A DNA stretch of 64,000 nt, taken from positions 62,001 through 126,000 of the forward strand of contig NZ_JAMZAW010000003.1 of the NCBI RefSeq assembly GCF_024158745.1. Reading direction: 5' to 3'. The stretch is from Paenibacillus tyrphae (lineage in GTDB: Bacteria; Bacillota; Bacilli; Paenibacillales; NBRC-103111). Shown here in pieces: positions 37,135 through 47,281 of this stretch. Both the position numbers and the translations under genes were made by a program. Every line of letters starts with the position of its first letter. The stretch's first letter is position 1. The notes under the pieces were generated by a model, which worked only from the letters and a program-made list of their open reading frames with translations, did no database searches and was not told the origin of the DNA.

Positions 37135-37147
37135 CGGGGGCGCCAGC

Positions 37148-37822
37148 TCATCTTTTTTTGTCGATAAACCAGCGGCCCCGATGATCGATGGAACAAAAAA
37201 ATACGTCCTTGAAATCTTTGACTCCCTTATCCTGAAGCTGGCTCTTGAGCCAAAACCGGGTTTGGCCGAGCTTGGTCAAGTTTTCGTCCTGTACTTTACC
37301 GTCCATAATCAGCGGCAAAGGAAGTCCTTCGTAACGAAACGACGCCGGCTCTTCGGCAGACCGTTCCGCCTCTTGTTTTTTTTCGATTACGGTCAGCTTA
37401 CCGGACGATTCAAGAAGGGCGAATTCCACATCCGCAAGGTTCGTCACTTTGTTCTCTCTTAATTGCAGCAGCAGATCGTCCAAATTGTATAGCTGACGCT
37501 TCATTTCCTTCCGATTCAGCTTGCCGTTCTGAATAATGGGAGAAGGCTTGCCTTCAAACAAGCGGCGCAGCTTCTCGTTTTTCAACGAAATAAAAGCAAT
37601 TGTCAGCTGAATCACGACCAGCGTTGCCATGGGAAGGATGCCTTCGAGCAAAGGCTTCTTCATATCCTCCAGTACGAACACGGCAATTTCCGCGATCATG
37701 ATGGAAATGACGAGGTCGAAAACCGATAGCTTGCCGATCTCCCTTTTTCCCATAATGCGCAGGGTAAAAAATACGATCGCATAGATCAGGATGGTGCGAA
37801 AAAAAAGCGGCAGTAGATCCAT
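37148..37822 (-). CDS. yrbG: DUF421 / YetF-family membrane protein (YrbG)
   Basis: A 224-residue protein. Three N-terminal membrane segments (residues about 5-90) include LRIMGKREIGKLSVFDLVISIMIAE. A cytoplasmic double beta domain follows with KPSPIIQNGKLN and the PLPLIMDGKVQDENL repeat. This is the YetF/DUF421 layout; B. subtilis yrbG lies between spoVB and yrzE, as here. YetF-type proteins are reported in spore membranes, but the function is unknown. It converges on spoVB with only 13 bases between stops. Confidence 0.88.
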   Translation of the reverse strand: MDLLPLFFRTILIYAIVFFTLRIMGKREIGKLSVFDLVISIMIAEIAVFVLEDMKKPLLEGILPMATLVVIQLTIAFISLKNEKLRRLFEGKPSPIIQNGKLNRKEMKRQLYNLDDLLLQLRENKVTNLADVEFALLESSGKLTVIEKKQEAERSAEEPASFRYEGLPLPLIMDGKVQDENLTKLGQTRFWLKSQLQDKGVKDFKDVFFCSIDHRGRWFIDKKR

Positions 37823-37998
37823 GGACTCGGCCTCCCTGAATGCAGTTCAATGCCTATTGTAGCCCCGGGGAACGATTGTCATGCGGGTGAATTGCTGGTA
37901 ACAAATCGCTGCTTCCACAGTCGAGGAAGCTGTACTATTTCGGTGTACATGCCCATACAATGGAAAATAGAATGGCTTGGAACAGGAGGTCAAGCGGG

Positions 37999-38361
37999 AT
38001 GATGAAAAGTTCTCCCTTATTTGCCGGCTTGGTGTATGCCGTGGCGTTCATGCTGGCCGGAACGCTGCTCGCTTCGCTTGTATTGCTGGGAACGAATATT
38101 CCGGAGAAATCGTGGCTGGGCGCGACGCTGTTTATTCACGGAGTCGCCATGTTGGTGGGGGGCGCGGTATCGGGCAAACGCAGCGGGAGCAAAGGCTGGT
38201 ACCACGGGGGACTGCTGGGGGCCATGTATACCGTGGTCGTATGGATGATCGGATTTCTGGCTTATGATGCAGGTTTTTCCAAGGAGATGCTGGGGCTTGC
38301 GGTGGTAGCTTTGCTGGCCGGGGCGCTAGGCGGGATGATCGGCATCAATTTGAAGAAATGA
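37999..38361 (+). CDS. yrzE: TIGR04086-family membrane protein (YrzE-like)
   Basis: A 120-residue protein with four hydrophobic segments: LFAGLVYAVAFMLAGTLLAS, FIHGVAMLVGGAVSG, a central GLLGAMYTVVVWMIGF, and ALLAGALGGMIGINLKK. AGGAGG nine bases upstream decides the ATG of MMKSSPLF. Position and topology match yrzE of B. subtilis. Function unknown. Confidence 0.82.
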   Translation: MMKSSPLFAGLVYAVAFMLAGTLLASLVLLGTNIPEKSWLGATLFIHGVAMLVGGAVSGKRSGSKGWYHGGLLGAMYTVVVWMIGFLAYDAGFSKEMLGLAVVALLAGALGGMIGINLKK

Positions 38362-38412
38362 ACCGGATCGCCGGTCCAAACCAATACGGCTCCCTCCGTA
38401 CGGAACCGAAAC

Positions 38413-38468
38413 AAAAAAGCGAGATCTCTTGAACCCGCCGGAATCCGGATGGTACGAGACCTCGCTTG
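38413..38468 (-). terminator. Terminator after yajC
   Basis: AAGCGAGGTCTCG...AGAGATCTCGCTT forms a long hairpin followed by TTTTTTG on the minus strand, 32 bases past the yajC stop. Confidence 0.88.
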
Positions 38469-38499
38469 TTTGCGTTGCAGCGAAGCGTTAAGGGATGAA

Positions 38500-38823
38500 C
38501 TACTTTCCTTCGGAGGCTGCCCCCGAAGACGTTACCGTATTAATCGCCGAACGCTCGAAGGTCAGCTTCGTGACGTCGTTCACCCGCAGGACGACCGTAT
38601 CGTCCGTAAGCTCCAGGATCGTGCCGTGCAGGCCCCCGATCGTAACGATCTTATCCCCTTTTTTCAAGTTGCTCAGCATCATGTTGCGAGTCTTTTGACG
38701 TTTTTGCTGAGGGCGGATAAGTAAGAAATAAAGAACGACGAACATCAGGACGAGCGGGCCGTAAGTCACGAGATATCCCTCGATCCCCGGAGCCGCCGCC
38801 GTTTCATTTGCCGCTAACCACAT
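38500..38823 (-). CDS. yajC: Preprotein translocase accessory subunit YajC
   Basis: A 107-residue protein with one TM segment at residues about 24-42 (YGPLVLMFVVLYFLLI), the conserved RPQQKRQKTRNMMLSNLKKGDKIVTIGG, and a small beta domain. It associates with SecDF. It sits downstream of tgt as in many bacteria, about 96 bases away. Confidence 0.95.
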   Translation of the reverse strand: MWLAANETAAAPGIEGYLVTYGPLVLMFVVLYFLLIRPQQKRQKTRNMMLSNLKKGDKIVTIGGLHGTILELTDDTVVLRVNDVTKLTFERSAINTVTSSGAASEGK

Positions 38824-38919
38824 TTGTCTGATTCCCCCCTTTCTACAGACTTTCTCTACGTATACCCATTGGTAAGTCCGGTGAACCCCAAGCGGCTGCG
38901 CTCAAGATTCACCGGGCTT

Positions 38920-40077
<1,158 letters not shown>

Positions 40078-40092
40078 TCAATTTTTCCTTAT

Positions 40093-41154
40093 TTAATGAA
40101 TGAACATCGCGTCGCCGAAGCTGAAAAAGCGGTACTCCCGCTCGACGGCTTCGCGGTATGCGGCAAGCACGTTCTCCCGCCCTGCGAGCGCGCTGATCAG
40201 CATAAGCAGCGTCGATTTGGGCAGATGGAAGTTGGTTAGCAGTGCATCGATGATGCGGAACCGGTAACCGGGATAAATGAAAATTCCCGTCCAGCCGCTT
40301 CCCGCTTGCAGCATGCCATCTTCACCCGCTGCCGTTTCCAGTGTCCGGGCCGAAGTCGTCCCTACTGCAACCACCCGTCCGCCTTTTCGCTTGACGGCAT
40401 TGACAAGATGGGCGGTTTCTGCGGATACTTCGTAATATTCTTCGTGCATCTCATGCTGTTCGACAGTCTCGGCCCCAACGGGACGAAACGTTCCCAGTCC
40501 GACATGCAGCGTAACATACGCTAATTGTATCCCTTTTTGTTCCAGCCGATTCAAATATTCCTGCGTGAAATGAAGCCCCGCCGTAGGCGCCGCAGCCGAT
40601 CCTTGATGCTTCGCATACACCGTCTGGTACCGCTCGCGCTCCGGCAGCTGCTCTTTAATATACGGCGGCAGCGGCATATGTCCCAAGCGGTCGAGAATCT
40701 CGTTAAAAATGCCTTCGTAGCTGAAGCGCAGCACCCGGCTGCCCATGTCGCCTTCGGATTCGACGGTAGCGACAAGCAGCGGCGGCTCCGCATCTCCGTC
40801 CATTTCAGACGAAGCACCGCCTCCAAAATGCAGCACGGTCCCGGTCTTCAGACGCTTTGCCGGACGGACAAGCGCTTCCCAGCGGTCCCCTTCAAGCTGT
40901 TTCAGCAGCAGCACTTCGGCTTTGGCACCCGTGTCCGCTTTCACTCCAAACAGCCTGGCCGGAATGACCCGCGTATCGTTAAGCACAAGCACATCTCCCG
41001 CCTCAAGATACCGTTCCAATTGTTCAAACTGATGGTGACCGATTTCCCCCGTTCGTTTATCCAGCGAGAGCAGGCGCGAGGCCATCCGGTCCGGAAGCGG
41101 CGTCTGCGCAATGAGCGATTCGGGTAAATGGTAGTCGAACAAGTCCACTTGCAT
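40093..41154 (-). CDS. queA: S-adenosylmethionine:tRNA ribosyltransferase-isomerase
   Basis: A 353-residue enzyme that converts preQ1-tRNA to epoxyqueuosine-tRNA using the ribose of SAM. Seen: N-terminal [36 protein letters not shown], the central [13 protein letters not shown] motif, [10 protein letters not shown], and the C-terminal [19 protein letters not shown] chose the ATG of MQVDLF; another ATG lies four codons upstream, directly against AAAGAAGG. It is coupled with tgt. Confidence 0.97.
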   Translation of the reverse strand: MQVDLFDYHLPESLIAQTPLPDRMASRLLSLDKRTGEIGHHQFEQLERYLEAGDVLVLNDTRVIPARLFGVKADTGAKAEVLLLKQLEGDRWEALVRPAKRLKTGTVLHFGGGASSEMDGDAEPPLLVATVESEGDMGSRVLRFSYEGIFNEILDRLGHMPLPPYIKEQLPERERYQTVYAKHQGSAAAPTAGLHFTQEYLNRLEQKGIQLAYVTLHVGLGTFRPVGAETVEQHEMHEEYYEVSAETAHLVNAVKRKGGRVVAVGTTSARTLETAAGEDGMLQAGSGWTGIFIYPGYRFRIIDALLTNFHLPKSTLLMLISALAGRENVLAAYREAVEREYRFFSFGDAMFIH

Positions 41155-41236
41155 GATACGTTTCATCCTTCTTTAGGTTTCGTATTTAGTTCAACTTTTT
41201 ATGTTGTTCTGCACCATCGGCATCGTCGGCAGCGCC

Positions 41237-43369
41237 TCAAGGAGCCGCTTTCTGAATCGAGACGCCCGTGTAATACGTCAGCAAAATTTTCTGGTAATCG
41301 TAACCGAGCTCAGCATAGCCTTTGGCGCCCCATTGAGACATCCCCAGCCCGTGACCGTAGCCGGTGCCTTTGAAAATAAACTGCGGGTCCCGCGTAGCCA
41401 GCCGCACTTTGCCTTGCGCATTCATCATAAAGAGCTGGTCATCGGTTTGTTTTCCCTTTCCGCCGCTGCCTGCGACAACGACGGGTTGAGAGGCCGAGGT
41501 CTGGCTTCGTGTCGCCCCCCCTGCTCCCAATATAGTATAGCGTCCCGTTTCTTCAATATCAAACCGGGTACTGGGCAGGCCGCCGAGCATCGTACGGAGC
41601 GAATCCGGATAAGCGGCTTTGAGCGGCTGCCCGTTCGCCGTTACTTCCATCGCGCGGCCGGACGCTCCTCTTTTCGACACTTCAAGGCGGTTTAACGCCC
41701 CGCCCGTATAAGACGCGCCAAGTTTTTCCTTTAACTTCGCCGCATCGTATGGGCCGCGGACCCAGGAGTAAGCGTTCGATTCGACCTCTTGATCGATGAC
41801 GACGAATCGGTCCCCGATGTCCACCTTGAACGTCGTCGGGTTAGTCGCATTGTCCACGTAGGGGGCCGGCCGGACGCTCACGCCGGTTGCCGTCGACTCG
41901 TAATAAGGCAAGCCGGCCGGATTTTTTTGCCCCGTCGCCCTTGCGTAGTCGGAGTGAATGTAGCCGGTATTGCCGTTCGGCAGAACGATCCGGTACCACA
42001 CTTTCTTGCCAGCCTGAGCTCCTTCGTCCGGGGATTTCTGGCTCTTCAAATACGCCACTTCGTTGCCCCATACTTCCGTCGGAGCCGCGGTCATTCCCCC
42101 TGCATTGGAGTAATACAGCGGATTGATCAACCCGCTCTTATCTACGATCACTTCGCCTTGCGTCGCTTGCACCGCTTGCTGCGCGGCGGCGAACTCTCCT
42201 GCCACCCCTTTATACGCTTGATCCGTGGTCGTGTCGGTGACATGGGCGATCTGGTATTTGACGCCCTGCTTGAGCGCAAACGTGCGCGCAGCGACAGACT
42301 GCGCCTTCAGCGCTTCCAAAGGCCATTCTTTACTCATCTCAGAGCCGAGGACCGAAACGAGATACTGCTCAAAAGGCAGCTCGTTGACGACGGCCAGCTT
42401 GCCGTTGAACCGGGACAACTCAATCCCCCCGCGGTAGGCGCGATCGAACCGCTCGCGGACCGTTACGCCGCCTTGCGCATCCGACGCCGCGGCCCACAGC
42501 TTTGCTCCGCCGCTGAAGGCGAAGGCCGCTAGCGGTCCGCCGGCGCTTTCGCCGCCCATATCAAGCTCGCTGCGCTTCAGCACGTAGGTCTGCGCGGCGT
42601 CCACCGGCGTAAGCGCCACGGTCGGCAGCGCGGCCGCGATCTGCGCCTTCAGCGCCTGCAGCGCCGCGTTGTCCGCGGCTTCGCCGACGAACACGGCGTA
42701 GCCGGCTTCGGTCAGCGCCACGTCGGCGTCGAAGCCTGCCTGCGACAGCGCTACCGCTTGCGCATTTGCCTCCGCCTCGCCGGCGAAGCTGCCCGCGCTC
42801 CAGCGCAGCGGCCCGCTGACGGTAGCGCCGGACTGGCCTGCAGCGGCCGACGCGGCCGCTTCCTTCGTAGCGAATGGGCCCACATAGGCCCGGTACGCCG
42901 ACTGGCCGCGCTTCACGCGCTGTACTACGCCTGCAGCGGTCCCTCCAGCCGTGAGTTTCTGCGCCTGCGAACGCGCGGCCGTAACGTCGCCCGTCTCGGG
43001 CAGCTGTGCATAGTAGCCGTCCGCATAAACGCGAAACGGCGTTTTTGCAGCCGCTTGATGGACGGGTTTCACCCCGGCTGCCCCACGCAAGCCGAGCTGC
43101 AGACCGGCGTCTGCCGACAGCGTAACTGCAGCGGCCGGACTAACATATTTGCCCGTATCGATAAATAACGCGACACGAATATTGTCGAGCTTCGGCACCG
43201 ATACCGCGGCGTAAGCGGCAGGAAGCACGCCTCCTGCCGGTCCCGCCAAACCGATGGCTACCGCAAGCAGCAGCGCGGCCGGCATCTTCATTCCTGATCT
43301 TAAGCGACGCGCCGCCCGCCCCATGGGAGCTTGTCCCATCCGGTCGAGCGGCCGTTTCGTTTCATGCAT
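41237..43369 (-). CDS. SpoIID/LytB-domain protein with SPOR-like N-terminus and inserted SH3-like region
   Basis: A 710-residue secreted protein. A signal/anchor spans residues about 27-55 (ALLLAVAIGLAGPAGG). SPOR-like repeats follow (YYAQLPETGDVTAARSQAQKL and YRAYVGPFATKEAAASAAA, residues 115-245). The SpoIID domain begins near residue 305 with ELPFEQYLVSVLGSEMSKEWPLEALKAQ, including the catalytic-type Glu, and ends with GTGYGHGLGMSQWGAKGYAELG. An SH3-like insert (VSVRPAPYVDNATNP) splits it. SpoIID enzymes are lytic transglycosylases acting on denuded glycans. It lies between queA and ruvB, a place where B. subtilis has no such gene. Confidence 0.85.
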   Translation of the reverse strand: MHETKRPLDRMGQAPMGRAARRLRSGMKMPAALLLAVAIGLAGPAGGVLPAAYAAVSVPKLDNIRVALFIDTGKYVSPAAAVTLSADAGLQLGLRGAAGVKPVHQAAAKTPFRVYADGYYAQLPETGDVTAARSQAQKLTAGGTAAGVVQRVKRGQSAYRAYVGPFATKEAAASAAAGQSGATVSGPLRWSAGSFAGEAEANAQAVALSQAGFDADVALTEAGYAVFVGEAADNAALQALKAQIAAALPTVALTPVDAAQTYVLKRSELDMGGESAGGPLAAFAFSGGAKLWAAASDAQGGVTVRERFDRAYRGGIELSRFNGKLAVVNELPFEQYLVSVLGSEMSKEWPLEALKAQSVAARTFALKQGVKYQIAHVTDTTTDQAYKGVAGEFAAAQQAVQATQGEVIVDKSGLINPLYYSNAGGMTAAPTEVWGNEVAYLKSQKSPDEGAQAGKKVWYRIVLPNGNTGYIHSDYARATGQKNPAGLPYYESTATGVSVRPAPYVDNATNPTTFKVDIGDRFVVIDQEVESNAYSWVRGPYDAAKLKEKLGASYTGGALNRLEVSKRGASGRAMEVTANGQPLKAAYPDSLRTMLGGLPSTRFDIEETGRYTILGAGGATRSQTSASQPVVVAGSGGKGKQTDDQLFMMNAQGKVRLATRDPQFIFKGTGYGHGLGMSQWGAKGYAELGYDYQKILLTYYTGVSIQKAAP

Positions 43370-43414
43370 AAACCGCCGATTCCCCTCTCTTGACGGAACC
43401 GCCGACGCTTCCGC

Positions 43415-44419
43415 TTAAGAGCGGCTTGGCATCGGCAGCCCGAGATGTTTGCACGCGCTCGGCGTTACCATTCGTCCCCGGGGCGTCCGCTGCAAAAATC
43501 CGATTTGCAGCAAATACGGCTCGTAGACGTCTTCAATCGTTTGACTTTCTTCTCCGATCGATGCGGCAATCGTATCCAGCCCGACCGGACCGCCCTGAAA
43601 GCTTAAAATGATGGCCCGCAGCATCTTATGATCGATCTCGTCGAGTCCCAGCGGATCGACTTGAATGCTCGACAGCGCCGCCTGCGTAATGTCGAGTGTA
43701 ATGATGCCGTCGCCCTTCACCTGGGCAAAGTCGCGCACCCGCTTGAGCAGCCGGTTCGCGATCCGCGGCGTCCCGCGCGAGCGCATCCCGATTTCGCGGG
43801 ACGCTTCGCCTACGATCTGCACCTGCAGCAGATCGGCGGTGCGGCTCACGATATAAGACAGCTCGTCGACCGTGTAATATTCCAGCCGGCTGACGACGCC
43901 GAACCGGTCGCGAAGCGGCGCCGAAAGCAGCCCAACGCGCGTCGTCGCGCCCACCAGCGTAAACGGCGGCAGGTCGAGCCTTACCGAACGGGCGCTCGGC
44001 CCTTTGCCGATGATGATATCAAGAGCGTAATCTTCCATCGCCGGATATAGCACCTCTTCTACCGTTCGGTGAAGCCGGTGAATTTCGTCGATGAAGAGCA
44101 CGTCATTTTCCTGCAGATTGGTCAAGATGGCCGCCAGATCGCCCGGACGTTCGATCGCCGGTCCCGAGGTCGTCCGCAGATTGACGCCAAGCTCGTTGGC
44201 GATAATATTCGAAAGCGTCGTCTTGCCAAGGCCCGGCGGTCCGTACAGCAGCACGTGATCGAGCGCTTCCTTGCGCATTTTAGCCGCTTCGATATATATT
44301 TTTAAATTTTCCTTCGCCTGGGCCTGACCGATATATTCAGCCAAATACCGCGGACGCAGGCTGAACTCCATCCCTTGATCCTCCATCATCAGATGCGCCG
44401 AGATGATACGGTCTTCCAT
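43415..44419 (-). CDS. ruvB: Holliday junction branch migration helicase RuvB
   Basis: A 334-residue AAA+ hexameric motor. Seen: [18 protein letters not shown], Walker [14 protein letters not shown], Walker [12 protein letters not shown], sensor 1 [18 protein letters not shown] with the arginine finger, and the C-terminal winged helix ([20 protein letters not shown]). It is 72 bases after ruvA. Confidence 0.98.
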   Translation of the reverse strand: MEDRIISAHLMMEDQGMEFSLRPRYLAEYIGQAQAKENLKIYIEAAKMRKEALDHVLLYGPPGLGKTTLSNIIANELGVNLRTTSGPAIERPGDLAAILTNLQENDVLFIDEIHRLHRTVEEVLYPAMEDYALDIIIGKGPSARSVRLDLPPFTLVGATTRVGLLSAPLRDRFGVVSRLEYYTVDELSYIVSRTADLLQVQIVGEASREIGMRSRGTPRIANRLLKRVRDFAQVKGDGIITLDITQAALSSIQVDPLGLDEIDHKMLRAIILSFQGGPVGLDTIAASIGEESQTIEDVYEPYLLQIGFLQRTPRGRMVTPSACKHLGLPMPSRS

Positions 44420-44490
44420 GTTGTGCCTCTCCTTCCTGTCGGCTGTCCGCCAAGGCGGACGCCGCCTGCCGCGTCAAGCTTCCACACGGT

Positions 44491-45132
44491 TTATTTCATC
44501 AGCGACTGCTGGAACAGCGCCTGCAGTGCAAGCTTCGTTACCGCGTCGGCCGTCTCGTCGCCCTTCAGCTTCGGCTTGACGGTTTGCCCCGCCCGATCCG
44601 CCTCGGCTTCGGTATAGCCCAGCGCAAGCAGCGCCGCCTTCGCCTCGCCCCAAGCACCGATTGCCGTCGGCCCTGCTGCGGCAATTTCCAGCAAGCCAAA
44701 ACCGGCACTGTCCGCCTCGGCTGAAGTCCATGCGCCCAGCTTATCTTTCAGGTCGAGCACCATGCGCTGCGCCGTCTTTTTCCCGATGCCCGGCAGCTTG
44801 GTCAAGAACGAAAGATTCTCCTGACTGATGGCCGCCGCGATCACTTCGGGGCGGCCTCCAGCCAGTACGCCGATGGCTACCTTCGGCCCGATGCCGTTTA
44901 CATCGAGCAGCAGCCGGAACAACGACTGCTCATCTCTGGACGAAAATCCGAACAGCAGGTGAGCGTCTTCCCGTACATGGTAGTGGATGTACATCGTCAC
45001 TTCCGCGCCGTCCTTACCGGCTCCTACCGCATACGGATTGGCGCAAAAAACGCGGTAGCCGACGCCGCGTACGTCCAGCACCACATATTCCGTTTCGCGG
45101 TGCGCCACCGTCCCTCTTAAAAAGTCGATCAT
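44491..45132 (-). CDS. ruvA: Holliday junction DNA-binding protein RuvA
   Basis: A 213-residue protein. Seen: OB fold (MIDFLRGTVAHRETEYVVLD), two helix-hairpin-helix motifs (LLDVNGIGPKVAIGVLAGG and LTKLPGIGKKTAQRMVLDLKDKL), an Ala-rich linker, and the C-terminal domain contacting RuvB (ALLALGYTEAEADRA). The ATG overlaps the ruvC stop (ATGA), with ACGGAG upstream. Confidence 0.97.
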   Translation of the reverse strand: MIDFLRGTVAHRETEYVVLDVRGVGYRVFCANPYAVGAGKDGAEVTMYIHYHVREDAHLLFGFSSRDEQSLFRLLLDVNGIGPKVAIGVLAGGRPEVIAAAISQENLSFLTKLPGIGKKTAQRMVLDLKDKLGAWTSAEADSAGFGLLEIAAAGPTAIGAWGEAKAALLALGYTEAEADRAGQTVKPKLKGDETADAVTKLALQALFQQSLMK

Positions 45133-45632
45133 CGCTTGTAAGCTCCGTTCAATTTTTGTTGTAATCCCGAAGAATGGGCGTGACATATGGCTACTGCCAA
45201 CGCATCCGCCACATCATCGGGCTTCGGTACGGCAGATAAATGCAGAAACATTTTAACCATTTCCTGGACCTGCTTCTTCTCCGCTTTCCCGTATCCGACA
45301 ATCGCCTGCTTCACCTGCAAAGGGGTATATTCGGCAATCGGCAGCCCTTGCTGGACCGCCGCCAGCATCAGTACGCCGCGGGCTTGCCCGACGGTCAGCG
45401 CCGTCGTGACGTTTCGGTTAAAGAACAGCTTTTCGATCGCGACCGCATCGGGCTTATATTTCTCGATAAGTTGCACCGTCGCTTCGTATACTTGTTTTAG
45501 CCGCAGGGCATCTTCCGTACCTGCCTTCGTCTGGATCGATCCGTATTGAACGGGAACCAGCTTATGACCTTGTTTATCGATAAACCCGAAGCCGACGATG
45601 GCGATCCCCGGGTCAATGCCTAAAATCCGCAA
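45129..45632 (-). CDS. ruvC: Holliday junction resolvase RuvC
   Basis: A 167-residue RNase H-fold resolvase. The four acidic residues are visible in LGIDPGIAIVG, VAIEKLFFNRN and the C-terminal KPDDVADALAVAICH. I chose a TTG start because GGGAG lies eight bases upstream and conserved sequence begins RILGIDPG. B. subtilis lacks ruvC and uses RecU, so its presence supports a Paenibacillus-type lineage. Confidence 0.96.
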   Translation of the reverse strand: MRILGIDPGIAIVGFGFIDKQGHKLVPVQYGSIQTKAGTEDALRLKQVYEATVQLIEKYKPDAVAIEKLFFNRNVTTALTVGQARGVLMLAAVQQGLPIAEYTPLQVKQAIVGYGKAEKKQVQEMVKMFLHLSAVPKPDDVADALAVAICHAHSSGLQQKLNGAYKR

Positions 45633-45741
45633 GACGCGCACTCCCCCATTCGCTTTCCCATACCGCGGCTCTTGGACCGCAAGAAGCGAACATATGTATT
45701 CACCTGCCATTATAGCAGATTATCCCTTCCATGAACACGGC

Positions 45742-45779
45742 AAAAAGTCCGCCCGGCCTCCAATGGCGCAGCGGACTTC
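45742..45779 (-). terminator. Terminator after bofC
   Basis: AAGTCCGC and GCGGACTT form a hairpin followed by TTTTGCC on the minus strand, about 65 bases past the bofC stop. It separates bofC from ruvCAB. Confidence 0.8.
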
Positions 45780-45842
45780 ATCGCATTTCGTTATAGGACA
45801 GGGCTTGTCTGAACCGGTCCCATGGGATTGAGCGCCTCTCCT

Positions 45843-46547
45843 CTAAGGGGATGGTGTCACTTGCATCGCTTTCTCCGTTTCTTCTATCGCATAATCGCTC
45901 AGGGTCGAGAGTACGCTGTTATAATCGGCCAAATCCCTTATCCGAACCCCCTGATAAAGCTGCTTAACCGTCTCCCGGGGCAAGCTGCTTTCCAGATGCC
46001 GGATGTTCAGTTGAAAAAACGTTCGCAGCACGTTTTGTCCTCCCGCACTCGGCACCCCTTCGAACAACGACAAATTGCCTTTGGCGTCCAGTCCGAAATA
46101 AGCGTTGTTTTTGCACTGCGGGGACAAGTCGTCCACCTTCTCGATGAAATAAACCCGGTTTGCATTCCCGAGACTAACGGTCATCGACGGATGAGCTTTG
46201 TGATAGGCCAAAATGTCGGCTGAGTTCATGATGCCGATCCGCTGCAGCTCTTCGCCGCAAACATACGATTTTTTTACAAAAGCATCCCTTTGCCCGTTCA
46301 TGTTTTTTACCATCGCACGCACTTCTTCCTCCGGCTGCACATAGGCTTCAACGGCGCGGCTGAAGACGGACTGTTCCTGACCCTGCCGGCTACCCTTATC
46401 GTATAGCGAGCCGCGCAGCATCCACGCACCCGCAGCGAACAAGCCGGCTGCAAGCAAAACGACAGCCAGATTCAGCCAACGGCGTTTCAGACGCAGCTTT
46501 TTTTTCAATTGCTTCTTTAACTGATTCCAAAAGCCGAGCAACATCAT
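45843..46547 (-). CDS. bofC: BofC-like forespore regulator
   Basis: A 234-residue protein. A cytoplasmic basic segment (KKQLKKKLRLKRRW) and one TM helix (residues about 25-45) are followed by an extracytoplasmic region. The C-terminal BofC domain is clear: YVCGEELQRIGIMNSADILAYHKAHP near residue 95, then GLDAKGNLSLFEGVP. In B. subtilis BofC is secreted across the inner forespore membrane and restrains SpoIVB in the sigma-K checkpoint. AAGGGG lies ahead of the paired ATGs. It is next to ruvCAB as in Bacillus and divergent from lepB. Confidence 0.88.
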   Translation of the reverse strand: MMLLGFWNQLKKQLKKKLRLKRRWLNLAVVLLAAGLFAAGAWMLRGSLYDKGSRQGQEQSVFSRAVEAYVQPEEEVRAMVKNMNGQRDAFVKKSYVCGEELQRIGIMNSADILAYHKAHPSMTVSLGNANRVYFIEKVDDLSPQCKNNAYFGLDAKGNLSLFEGVPSAGGQNVLRTFFQLNIRHLESSLPRETVKQLYQGVRIRDLADYNSVLSTLSDYAIEETEKAMQVTPSP

Positions 46548-46682
46548 GGCGATCCCCTTCTGTCCGTGGTGTTTTGAAATACCTGAAGCCTTTTTACTAT
46601 TTTTCCCATGGGGATCGACGTTTATACTTTTTCCATGTATACTATGTTGCATACGAACAGCGGAAAGGAAGGGCGGTTGTTT

Positions 46683-47231
46683 ATGCATCCTCTAATCAAA
46701 GAAATTTGGGCGTGGGTTCGTTCCATCGCAGCCGCTTTTGCACTGACGCTTGTGATCGGCATCTTCGTGTTTCAACCGACTAATGTGCTGGGCCATTCGA
46801 TGGACCCTACGCTGCACAACGAACAGCGCATCTACGTATCCAAGCTGTCGCATACGTTCCGCTATGCGCCGAAGTACGGAGAGATCGTCATTATCGACAG
46901 CAGGGTGGAACGGGAGCGCACGCTCAAGGACGATGTGCTGGAACACCCATTGCTGAAGTTCATTCGCGGGAGCGAGGACCCGAATATGTACGTCAAACGG
47001 GTCATCGGCAAGCCCGGGGATGTCCTGGAGCTCAAAAACGGCAAAGTATACCGTAACGGGGAGCCGCTGGAGGAACCGTACTTGAACGAGCCGATGCAGG
47101 TGCTCGGTGAGCACAAATGGACAATCCCCGAAGACCATATCTTCGTTATGGGAGATAACCGAAATCACAGCAAAGACAGCCGGGAAATCGGTTTTATTCC
47201 GCTGGACCACGTATTGGGCATCAAGATGTGA
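46683..47231 (+). CDS. lepB: Signal peptidase I
   Basis: A 182-residue single-TM type I signal peptidase of the SipS class. Seen: TM residues about 12-32 (SIAAAFALTLVIGIFVFQP), catalytic Ser in VLGHSMDPTL, catalytic Lys in MYVKRVIGKPGDVLEL, and box E GDNRNHSKDSREIGFI. The start could be this ATG or a TTG two codons earlier; GGAAGGGCGG lies upstream. It ends at a strong terminator. Confidence 0.96.
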   Translation: MHPLIKEIWAWVRSIAAAFALTLVIGIFVFQPTNVLGHSMDPTLHNEQRIYVSKLSHTFRYAPKYGEIVIIDSRVERERTLKDDVLEHPLLKFIRGSEDPNMYVKRVIGKPGDVLELKNGKVYRNGEPLEEPYLNEPMQVLGEHKWTIPEDHIFVMGDNRNHSKDSREIGFIPLDHVLGIKM

Positions 47232-47239
47232 TGCGATCA

Positions 47240-47281
47240 TAAAAAAACAGCCGGAGCGGTGCATCCGGCTGTTTTTTATTT
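47240..47281. terminator. Bidirectional terminator between lepB and safA
   Basis: AAAACAGCCGGA and TCCGGCTGTTTT make a perfect hairpin with T runs on both sides. It overlaps the safA stop. Confidence 0.93.
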
